From: JANXAZ01 sp037446605
Lineage (GTDB): Bacteria > Pseudomonadota > Alphaproteobacteria > Geminicoccales > Geminicoccaceae
Assembly (NCBI GenBank): GCA_037446605.1
Contig: JBBIIE010000230.1
Span: 1-5,260 of the forward strand
Reading direction: 5' to 3'
Length of the DNA stretch: 5,260 nt
Shown here: positions 1 through 4,480 of the stretch, piece after piece
Numbering within the stretch: position 1 is the stretch's first letter
Layout: the number at the start of each line of letters is the position of its first letter
Translations under genes and position numbers: made by a program
The notes under the pieces: generated by a model
The model's input: only the letters and a program-made list of their open reading frames with translations
What the model was told of the DNA's origin: nothing
Database searches by the model: none

Positions 1-66
1 GCCGGGGGCGGGCCCGCCGGCAGCGCGGGTCCGGGAGGCAGCCAGGGCATGGGCGGGTACCCGGGT
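1..66. other. left edge, no gene assigned
   Basis: No supportable gene. The bases are so GC-rich that plus-strand frames stay open by chance, so openness is uninformative. A minus-strand ATG at 50-48 would encode a Pro/Gly-rich string running off the edge, but no ribosome site precedes it. The stretch could be spacer or the end of a neighbouring gene. Confidence 0.3.
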
Positions 67-89
67 GCCCCGGCCGGTCCGGCCGGGGC
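67..89 (-). terminator. GC hairpin after the 133-aa gene
   Basis: Arms 67-77 and 79-89 are perfectly complementary (11 bp around a single central base; a real loop would open a few pairs). The hairpin starts 10 bases beyond the stop codon of the minus-strand gene at 100-501. No U-tract follows on the minus strand, so it is not a classical intrinsic terminator. It could act as a U-less terminator or as a 3'-end stabiliser. The position is good but the function is inferred. Confidence 0.45.
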
Positions 90-99
90 TCCCGACGGC

Positions 100-501
100 T
101 CAGGCCGCGCCGGGCTCGGCGGCGAAGCGCTGCTTGCCGGCGCTCGGCGCGCCGGGCTCCAGGGTGTCGAGCAGGCCCGCGGCGAAGCGCTGCTTGCCAC
201 CGCCCGGTGCGGTCGGCTCGATCGCCTCGAGCAGGCCGGCGGCGAAGCGCTGCTTGCCGCCGGCGGGGCTGCCGGCGCCGATGTCGGCGACCATCAGCCG
301 GTCGCTCAGGATCGCATTCTTGAGACCGGAGACCGGCGCCACGCCGTCGAGCGCGGCGATCACGCCGTCGCCCGGGACGCTGCCGCGCTGCTGGTCGTCC
401 GGCAGCCGGTAGCGGCCGAGCAGGTCGGCCAGCGGCACGAAGAACAGGGTGTCGTCGCGGGCGCGCAGGAGCACGCCCGGCTCCGTTCGGGTGTCGGTCA
501 T
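100..501 (-). CDS. hypothetical protein with C-terminal 20-residue repeats
   Basis: A 133-residue protein I do not recognise. Residues 1-75 look like a small folded region (hydrophobic stretch LLRARDDTLFFVPLADLLGRY at 11-31, split by charged residues; an acidic and Gly-rich middle). Residues 81-128 carry three copies of a GKQRFAA motif spaced exactly 20 residues apart (81, 101, 121). The first two continue as GLL-E/D-x-x-EP-x-AP. There are no cysteines, no signal peptide and no membrane helix. The start is ATG at 501 with GGAG (511-508) six bases upstream. The gene lies 56 bases downstream of bpt on the same strand and may share its transcript. Its ribosome site falls in one arm of an inverted repeat, so translation may be structure-controlled. 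The conserved motif could be a binding or docking peptide or a modified-peptide core, but nothing here decides this. That it is a gene is fairly secure; the function is unknown. Confidence 0.75.
   Translation of the reverse strand: MTDTRTEPGVLLRARDDTLFFVPLADLLGRYRLPDDQQRGSVPGDGVIAALDGVAPVSGLKNAILSDRLMVADIGAGSPAGGKQRFAAGLLEAIEPTAPGGGKQRFAAGLLDTLEPGAPSAGKQRFAAEPGAA
121..258. repeat. 60-bp tandem repeat inside the 133-aa gene
   Basis: The 18-base block GGCGAAGCGCTGCTTGCC occurs at 121-138, 181-198 and 241-258, with exactly 60 bases from one to the next. The segments 166-180 and 226-240 are also near-identical (about 13 of 15). The middle of each unit (about 139-165 and 199-225) has diverged. 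Read on the minus strand, each block encodes the GKQRFA motif. The identical codons suggest recent duplication or selection on the motif. Confidence 0.9.
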
Positions 502-503
502 CC

Positions 504-557
504 AAGGCTCCGAGGCTCGGATCTCACGGGCGTCGCAGCGTTCGTTCGCGGAGCCTT
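504..557 (-). repeat. inverted repeat spanning the bpt/133-aa gene gap
   Basis: Arms 504-512 (AAGGCTCCG) and 549-557 (CGGAGCCTT) are perfect 9-bp complements separated by 36 bases. On the minus-strand message the first arm begins directly after the bpt stop codon (560-558), and the second arm contains the GGAG ribosome site of the next gene. A competing short hairpin (CCGAG/CTCGG, 520-510) shares bases with the second arm. This suggests, but does not show, a translational switch or coupling element. It could also work as a weak transcript terminator or be chance. Confidence 0.45.
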
Positions 558-1319
558 CTATTGCTTCCTAGGATCTTTGTCAAGATACAGGTCGACCTCT
601 CGCGCCGCCGGCAGCGGCCGCCAGCGCCGACCCTCGAGCGCCTGGAGCGCCGGGAAGCGGCGCTTGTAGGCCATCTTGCGGCAGTCGGCGATCCAGTATC
701 CCAGATAGACGTAGGGCAGCCCGAGCTCGCGCGCGCGGGCCACGTGCCAGAGGATGAGGAAGGTCCCGAGCGAGCGCTCGGGCGCGTCCGGCTCGAAGAA
801 CTTGTAGACCCCGGAGAGGCCGGAGGCGACGTAGTCGGTCAGGCTCACCGCGGCGAGGCGGCCGTCGGGGTGGCGCAGCTCGACCAGCCGGGTCGAGCGG
901 CCGGCCTCCTCGACCATCTCGACGAAGTCGCGCCAGCCCATCTCGGCCATCCCGCCGTCGCCGTGCCGGGCCTGGATGTAGCGGCGGAAGAGCAGGAACT
1001 GCTCGTCGGTGGCCCGTGCCGGGCGCTCGCTCGGCCGGAGATCGGCGTTGCGCTTGAGGATCCTGCGCAAGCCGCGGCCGGTCGCGAAGGCGGCCACGTC
1101 GATGCGGGTCGGCACGCAGGCGCGGCAGTCCGGGCAGGCCGGCCGGTAGAGGAAGCGCTGGCTGCGGCGGAAGCCGGCCGCGGTCAGCCGGTCGAGGACG
1201 GTCTGCTCCTCGGCCGGGTCGAGGAGTGTGACCAGCCGCCGCTCGAGCCGCCCGGGGCGGTACGGGCAGGACGAGAGATCGGTGGCGTAGAACCGGCGGT
1301 TCGGGATCGACCCGTCCAA
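558..1319 (-). CDS. bpt: aspartate/glutamate leucyltransferase (Bpt)
   Basis: A leucyl-tRNA:protein transferase of the bacterial Bpt branch of the ATE family. In the family, it adds leucine from Leu-tRNA to proteins with N-terminal Asp or Glu, making them ClpS/ClpAP substrates in the cytoplasm. The 253 residues match the usual family length of about 235-260. The ATE N-terminal domain has FYATDLSSCPYRPGR (10-24) and the cluster FRRSQRFLYRPACPDCRACVP (50-70) with cysteines 18, 62, 65 and 68, the family's putative metal/Fe-S region. The ATE C-terminal GNAT-like domain includes GVYKFFEPD (170-178), SLGTFLILWHVARAR (183-197) and YLGYWIADCRKMAYKRRFPAL (205-225). The start is TTG at 1319. It is the only ATG/GTG/TTG in the frame after the upstream stop near 1379, and it has GAGG five bases before it. 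It may be co-transcribed with the small membrane gene upstream. The name ate (arginyltransferase) is also used for this family, but the sequence style is Bpt. Confidence 0.95.
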   Translation of the reverse strand: MDGSIPNRRFYATDLSSCPYRPGRLERRLVTLLDPAEEQTVLDRLTAAGFRRSQRFLYRPACPDCRACVPTRIDVAAFATGRGLRRILKRNADLRPSERPARATDEQFLLFRRYIQARHGDGGMAEMGWRDFVEMVEEAGRSTRLVELRHPDGRLAAVSLTDYVASGLSGVYKFFEPDAPERSLGTFLILWHVARARELGLPYVYLGYWIADCRKMAYKRRFPALQALEGRRWRPLPAAREVDLYLDKDPRKQ

Positions 1320-1424
1320 GCTGTCCTCGCCGCGGCCGCGGGCAACCGACGCCGATGCGCGATCGCGCGCGCCGCGTCAATGGTCGTGGTGCGGCCGCGG
1401 CTGGGGCGTGGCGGGCGGCGCGGC
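1320..1424. other. gap between bpt and the 73-aa membrane gene
   Basis: A noncoding gap of 105 bases. On the minus strand, TTGACG (1380-1375) resembles a -35 box, but the hexamer 17 bases on (CATCGG) is a poor -10, so a separate bpt promoter is only a weak possibility. A 12-bp palindrome, GCGCGATCGCGC, lies at 1357-1368; such GC palindromes are common in DNA of this composition. Nothing firmer is visible. Confidence 0.35.
1325..1328 (-). promoter_or_regulatory. ribosome site deciding the bpt TTG start
   Basis: GAGG on the minus strand, with a five-base spacer ACAGC before TTG at 1319-1317. No ATG or GTG exists in frame between the upstream stop and the conserved FYATD region, so this site fixes a TTG start. 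Confidence 0.65.
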
Positions 1425-1436
1425 TCAGGAGCCGCG
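1419..1436 (-). terminator. GC hairpin over the stop of the 73-aa gene
   Basis: CGCGGCTC (1419-1426) pairs with GAGCCGCG (1429-1436). That is 8 bp on paper, or 6-7 bp with a realistic loop. The stem includes the TGA stop of the minus-strand gene. No U-run follows toward lower coordinates. It may mark the transcript end or reduce read-through into bpt; function inferred. Confidence 0.35.
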
Positions 1437-1646
1437 GCTTCGCCGGACCGGCAGCGCCAGCAGTGCCCTGGCCACGGCCAGGGAGCGCTCGACCAGGACG
1501 AGCGGCGGTACGAACACCGCGAGCCACAGGAACAGGGCCTCGATCAGGAGTGGCGGGCGGGTGGCGCCGACGCCAGCCCAGGCGAGGTAGAGGCCGGCCA
1601 CGAGGGCCGCCGAGAGCACGAGGTAGAGCAGGGCCAGGCGGTGCAT
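1425..1646 (-). CDS. small two-helix membrane protein, unknown function
   Basis: A 73-residue protein I do not recognise. Two hydrophobic segments are clear: residues 3-22 (starts RLALLYLVLSAALV) and about 33-54 (PLLIEALFLWLAVFVPPLVL). They are joined by a short Gly/Ala/Arg loop and followed by a basic tail ending VRRSRGS. By the positive-inside rule, the basic tail probably faces the cytoplasm. The start is ATG at 1646, because GGAGG (1655-1651) sits four bases upstream. A GTG six codons earlier (1664) would put that ribosome site inside the gene. The gene diverges from the 95-aa gene at 1712, with 65 bases between the starts, and its promoter must overlap the palindromic region at 1677-1691. 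It is first in a possible minus-strand unit with bpt. Codon use is as GC-rich as its neighbours, so I see no sign of transfer. Confidence 0.75.
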   Translation of the reverse strand: MHRLALLYLVLSAALVAGLYLAWAGVGATRPPLLIEALFLWLAVFVPPLVLVERSLAVARALLALPVRRSRGS

Positions 1647-1650
1647 GGGA

Positions 1651-1655
1651 CCTCC
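1651..1655 (-). promoter_or_regulatory. ribosome site deciding the ATG at 1646
   Basis: A full GGAGG on the minus strand, four bases before ATG 1646-1644. It lies within what would be coding sequence if the GTG at 1664 were used, so it argues for the shorter 73-residue product. Confidence 0.75.
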
Positions 1656-1657
1656 GG

Positions 1658-1686
1658 TTGACACGACCAGCTTACGATCCTATGAT
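1658..1686 (+). promoter_or_regulatory. near-consensus sigma-70 promoter
   Basis: A perfect -35 TTGACA (1658-1663), a 17-base spacer, and -10 TATGAT (1681-1686, five of six consensus). It stands in an AT-richer island of otherwise extremely GC-rich DNA. Transcription would start near A1693, giving a leader of about 19 bases before GTG 1712. It overlaps the upstream region of the divergent 73-aa gene, whose own -10 could be TATCAT on the minus strand (1687-1682) with a poor -35. Confidence 0.8.
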
Positions 1687-1691
1687 AGGAT
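1677..1691. promoter_or_regulatory. palindromic operator candidate over the -10 box
   Basis: ATCCTATGATAGGAT is a perfect inverted repeat with 7-bp arms and one central base (1684). It covers the whole -10 hexamer of the plus-strand promoter. This is a classic repressor position and could also affect the divergent minus-strand gene. I do not recognise the site as belonging to a named regulator, and no regulator gene lies in the window. Confidence 0.55.
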
Positions 1692-1702
1692 TAGTAGCCG
1701 AC

Positions 1703-1706
1703 GGAG
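1703..1706 (+). promoter_or_regulatory. ribosome site deciding the GTG at 1712
   Basis: GGAG with five bases before GTG 1712. The only in-frame upstream ATG (1682) lies inside the -10 box and has no ribosome site, so GTG 1712 is preferred. Confidence 0.7.
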
Positions 1707-1711
1707 CCGCC

Positions 1712-1999
1712 GTGCATTCCGATCCGTTCGACCGCCTCGACCGCCTGCTGCGGCGCCTCGCCGCGCGCTGGCCGCGCCGGCTGGTGCTGCGCCGGAGCGG
1801 CGAGCCGGTCGCGCTCCTGCACCTCGAGGACGGGCCGGACGGGCGCCGCTGCCTCGTCGAGGAGCCGACCGGCGCCCTCCGCCTGGTCCGCCCGGACGAG
1901 CTCGAGAGCCGGCCGGAGCTGCTGCCCGAGGCGCTCCTGCTGCACCTGGCGCTGGCCCTGGCGGCGAGCGTGGCGACGCTGTCGGCGCTCGTCGGCTGA
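1712..1999 (+). CDS. small protein with C-terminal hydrophobic tail, unknown function
   Basis: A 95-residue protein I do not recognise. Residues 1-30 are strongly basic and amphipathic (repeated DRLDRLLRRLAARW pattern). Residues 31-70 look like short beta strands in a charged context (EPVALLHLED, RRCLVEE, GALRLVR). Residues 74-95 are a hydrophobic segment (starts ALLLHLALALAASV) reaching almost to the C-terminus, which suggests a tail-anchored membrane protein with its main part in the cytoplasm. The GTG start is supported by its ribosome site and by the promoter just upstream. It is the only gene here with a near-consensus promoter, so it may be well expressed or tightly repressed through the palindrome. 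It ends five bases from the convergent 71-aa gene, sharing a hairpin. GC3 is extreme, as in true local genes. Confidence 0.7.
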   Translation: MHSDPFDRLDRLLRRLAARWPRRLVLRRSGEPVALLHLEDGPDGRRCLVEEPTGALRLVRPDELESRPELLPEALLLHLALALAASVATLSALVG

Positions 2000-2016
2000 G
2001 CGGATCAGCCGGCGAG
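1988..2016. terminator. bidirectional hairpin containing both convergent stops
   Basis: 1988-1999 pairs with 2005-2016. This is a 12-bp stem with one G-U wobble (1992/2012) around a five-base loop, GCGGA (2000-2004). The plus-strand TGA (1997-1999) and the minus-strand stop (TCA, 2005-2007) pair with each other in the stem. Neither side has a U-tract. The geometry fits a shared terminator for the two converging genes. Confidence 0.55.
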
Positions 2017-2220
2017 GCGGGCGAGGAGGCTCGCGAGGAGGGCCGACAGCCGCTCGCCCGCGGCCGCGTGCTGGGCGAGGATCGTCAGGGCGGCGCCGAG
2101 GCAGGCGGTGGCGGCGAGGCCGACCGGGCCCACACCGCCACGCCCGCCGCGCTCGGGCGCCGCCGGCCGGGCCGGGTGCCGCACGATCTCGACCGGGAAC
2201 CGCTCGACGGGACGGATCAT
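2005..2220 (-). CDS. small single-helix membrane protein, unknown function
   Basis: A 71-residue protein I do not recognise. Residues 1-28 are basic and Pro/Arg-rich (starts MIRPVERFPVEIVRHPARPA). Residues about 30-52 form one hydrophobic segment (VGPVGLAATACLGAALTILA). Residues 55-71 can form an amphipathic helix (ERLSALLASLLARLAG). The topology is probably N-terminus in the cytoplasm. The start is ATG at 2220 with AGGAG (2232-2228) seven bases upstream. It lies downstream of parE on the same strand, with a 137-base gap that holds a stem-loop, so it is probably transcribed separately. It converges on the 95-aa gene. The reading frame is short, and the ribosome site is the main support. Confidence 0.65.
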   Translation of the reverse strand: MIRPVERFPVEIVRHPARPAAPERGGRGGVGPVGLAATACLGAALTILAQHAAAGERLSALLASLLARLAG

Positions 2221-2286
2221 GGTCCTTCTCCTGCCGGGGGATCGACGCGGGCCAGAGGACCACGCGCCGCCCGGCGGAGGGTTAAG

Positions 2287-2342
2287 GAATCGTGAAGATC
2301 GCCGCCCGGCAGCCCCCCGCTACGCCGGGGCGTTCACGATCC
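2287..2342 (-). terminator. nested stem-loop downstream of parE
   Basis: Outer arms ATCGTGAA (2289-2296) and TTCACGAT (2333-2340) are perfect complements. Inside them CCCGGC (2305-2310) pairs with GCCGGG (2324-2329). On the minus strand the structure begins about 15 bases after the parE stop and is followed by TTCCTTAA, a weak U-containing tail. It is probably the parE transcript end. It could instead be an operator or leader element for the 71-aa gene. Confidence 0.4.
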
Positions 2343-2357
2343 GCCAACCATGCCCGC

Positions 2358-4349
2358 TCAGACGTCGAGCTCACCCGCCTGGAGTGCGTGCTCCTGGATG
2401 TAGGCCAGCCGCAGCTCCGGCCGGCGGCCCATCAGCCGCTCGACCAGCTCGCCCGGCGCCAGGCCGTCCATGTCCGCGAGGCGCACCTGCAGGAGCTGCC
2501 GGCGCGCCGGGTGCATGGTGGTCTCCTTGAGCTGTGCCGGGTTCATCTCGCCGAGGCCCTTGAAGCGGCCGACCTCGACGTTCCGGCGGCCCTTGAAGAC
2601 GGTGGCGAGCAGCCGCTCGCGATCGCGCTCGTCGCGCGCGTAGGCGACCTGGCCGCCGGCCGCGAGCCGGTAGAGCGGCGGCTGCGCCAGGTAGAGGTGG
2701 CCGTGCTCGACCAGCGGGCGCATCTCGCGGAAGAAGAAGGTCAAGAGCAGGGCGGCGATGTGGGCGCCGTCGACGTCGGCGTCGGTCATGACGATGATCC
2801 GCTCGTAGCGCAGGTCCTCGAGCCGCAGCCGGGCGCCGACGCCGCAGCCGAGTGCGGTCACCAGATCCTGCAGCTCCTTGTTGGCGGCGAGCTTGTCGGC
2901 GGCGGCCGAGGCCACGTTCAGGATCTTGCCGCGGAGCGGCAGGATCGCCTGGGTCTCGCGGTCGCGCGCCTGCTTGGCCGAGCCGCCGGCCGAATCGCCC
3001 TCGACGATGAACAGCTCGGTGCCGTCCCGGCCCTCGCGGGCGCAGTCGGCGAGCTTGCCCGGCAGGCGCAGCTTGCGCGTGGCGGTCTTGCGGGCGACCT
3101 CCTCCTTGGCCTTGCGCCGGGCGAGCCGCTCCTCGGCGCGCGCCACGAGCGCGTCGGCGAGCCGGCCGGCCTCGGCCGGGTGGCCCGCGAGCCAGAGCTC
3201 GAAGCGGTCCTTGAGCGCCGCTTCCACGAGCCGGCCGGCCTCCGGGCTCACCAGCCGCTCCTTGGTCTGGCCCTGGAACTGCGGCTCGCGCAGGAACAGC
3301 GACAGCAGCACCGCGGCCCCGCCCACCACGTCCTCGGCGGTCAAGAGCTGCGCCTTGCGGATCCCGGCCCGCTCGGCGTGCGCCCTGAGACCCTTGAGGA
3401 GCGCCGCCCGCAGCCCGGCCTCGTGCGTCCCGCCCAGGGGCGTCGGCACGGTGTTGCAGTACCAGCCGGCATAGGCCTCCTCGTCGGCCGGCCAAGCGAC
3501 GGCCCACTCGACCCGGCCGCCGCCCTCGAGCTCGGCCTCGCCCGCGAACGGCGCGTCGATCACCCGCGGCCGGCCGGCCAGCAGCGCCTCGAGGAAGTCG
3601 CCGAGGCCTGCGGGAAAGTGGAACACCTCCTCGGCCGGCACGCCCGCCGCACCCTCGAGCAGCGCCGGATCGCAGCGCCAGCGGATCTCGACGCCGCGGA
3701 AGAGGTAGGCCTTGGAGCGCGCCATGCGGTGCAGGAGCGCCGGGCGGAAGCGCACCTCGGCCGGGAAGATGGTCCGGTCGGGGGTGAAGCTCACCACCGT
3801 GCCGCGGCGGTTCGGCGCCGCGCCGACCTTCTCCACCGGGCCGAGCGGCACACCGCGCCGGTAGCGCTGGCGGAACAGCTCGCGGTTGCGCGCCACCTCG
3901 ACCTCGAGCTCCTCGGCGAGCGCGTTCACGACCGACACGCCGACGCCGTGCAGCCCACCCGCGGTGGCATAGGCCCTGCCCGAGAACTTCCCGCCCGAAT
4001 GGAGGGTCGTCAGGATCACCTCGAGCGCGCTCTTGTCCGGGAACTTCGGGTGCGGCTCGACCGGGATGCCGCGGCCGTTGTCCCGCACCGTGACCCGGTC
4101 GCCACAGGCGAGCTCGAGCTCGATGCGGCTCGCGTGCCCGGCCACCGCCTCGTCCATGGCGTTGTCGAGCAGCTCGGCCACGAGATGGTGCAGCGCCCGC
4201 TCGTCGGTCCCACCGACGTACATGCCCGGCCGGCGGCGGACCGGCTCCAGCCCCTCCAGGACCTCGATGTCGTGCGCGGTGTAGCTGTCCCGACCGGTAC
4301 CGGGACCGGCGCCGCGGCCGGGCCCGAGGCCGTCCAGGAGATCTCCCAT
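2358..4349 (-). CDS. parE: DNA topoisomerase IV subunit B (ParE)
   Basis: The ATPase/Toprim subunit of topoisomerase IV. It works with ParC in an A2B2 complex to unlink replicated chromosomes and relax supercoils. From the ATG at 4349 it has 663 residues, normal for alphaproteobacterial ParE. The GHKL ATPase domain shows ELLDNAMDE (59-67), DNGRGIP (90-96), GGLHGVGVSVVNAL (131-144) and the lysine motif QTKERL (361-366). The Toprim domain has EGDSAGG (450-456, catalytic Glu450), TDADVDGAH (522-530, metal-binding Asp523 and Asp525) and GRFKGLGEMNP (594-604). No key residue is missing. The segments TPLGGTHEAG, RKLRLPGKLADC and ETQAILPLRGKILNVASAA point to ParE rather than GyrB. ATG 4349 is chosen because GGAG lies six bases upstream. 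A GTG at 4403 would add 18 residues but lacks a ribosome site, and related proteins begin with a short 'M-x-D-L' style segment. It is divergent from the enzyme gene at 4481; parC is not in the window. Confidence 0.96.
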   Translation of the reverse strand: MGDLLDGLGPGRGAGPGTGRDSYTAHDIEVLEGLEPVRRRPGMYVGGTDERALHHLVAELLDNAMDEAVAGHASRIELELACGDRVTVRDNGRGIPVEPHPKFPDKSALEVILTTLHSGGKFSGRAYATAGGLHGVGVSVVNALAEELEVEVARNRELFRQRYRRGVPLGPVEKVGAAPNRRGTVVSFTPDRTIFPAEVRFRPALLHRMARSKAYLFRGVEIRWRCDPALLEGAAGVPAEEVFHFPAGLGDFLEALLAGRPRVIDAPFAGEAELEGGGRVEWAVAWPADEEAYAGWYCNTVPTPLGGTHEAGLRAALLKGLRAHAERAGIRKAQLLTAEDVVGGAAVLLSLFLREPQFQGQTKERLVSPEAGRLVEAALKDRFELWLAGHPAEAGRLADALVARAEERLARRKAKEEVARKTATRKLRLPGKLADCAREGRDGTELFIVEGDSAGGSAKQARDRETQAILPLRGKILNVASAAADKLAANKELQDLVTALGCGVGARLRLEDLRYERIIVMTDADVDGAHIAALLLTFFFREMRPLVEHGHLYLAQPPLYRLAAGGQVAYARDERDRERLLATVFKGRRNVEVGRFKGLGEMNPAQLKETTMHPARRQLLQVRLADMDGLAPGELVERLMGRRPELRLAYIQEHALQAGELDV

Positions 4350-4480
4350 CCTCTGCTCCAGGTTCGCCGAGGCGGCCGCCTCGCTTGACCGGGCGTCGGC
4401 CACCGCCCAGGATTCCGCGGCGCCCGTCTATCGCGACAGGCGAGCCGAGGCCAGGGCCGGCACGCTCGCCGGGAGGAGGC
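4350..4480. promoter_or_regulatory. divergent regulatory region, parE and TPP enzyme
   Basis: 131 bases between the two starts. CGAGGCGGCCGCCTCG (4368-4383) is a perfect 16-bp palindrome. Two bases further, TTGACC (4385-4390) is a five-of-six -35 box for the plus strand, with a weak -10 (CAGGAT, 4408-4413) at 17-base spacing. On the minus strand, GATAGA (4432-4427) is a possible -10 for parE with no convincing -35. If ParE actually starts at GTG 4403, part of this region is coding. Confidence 0.35.
4356..4359 (-). promoter_or_regulatory. ribosome site deciding the parE start
   Basis: GGAG on the minus strand, six bases before ATG 4349-4347. The competing GTG at 4403-4401 is preceded by CTGGGCG only, a poor site, so the shorter ParE is favoured. 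Confidence 0.6.

Noticed and set aside
121..258. CRISPR-like array (regular 60-base spacing)
   Set aside because: Only three short blocks, in frame within a protein-coding gene, with related rather than unique spacers and no cas gene nearby.
1331..1400. Several short GC palindromes such as CGCGGCCGCG
   Set aside because: Expected at high frequency in DNA of this composition; no link to a promoter or gene end.
561..1661. Plus-strand open frame covering bpt and the 73-aa gene
   Set aside because: It is antisense to the well-conserved bpt. Compositional shadow.
1662..1664. GTG as start of the 73-aa gene
   Set aside because: It would place a perfect GGAGG ribosome site inside the gene, four bases before an in-frame ATG.
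1682..1684. ATG as start of the 95-aa gene
   Set aside because: It lies inside the -10 box of the best promoter in the window, upstream of the expected transcript start, and has no ribosome site.
2287..2291. GANTC sites (here and at 4411-4415) as CcrM cell-cycle methylation control of parE
   Set aside because: Two isolated five-base matches are expected by chance; nothing else supports cell-cycle control.
2292..4388. Long plus-strand open frame antisense to parE, starting GTG after AAGGA
   Set aside because: The opposite strand encodes a full ParE with all catalytic motifs. The antisense frame is open only because GC-rich codons leave few stops, and its product is a low-complexity Arg/Leu/Glu string.
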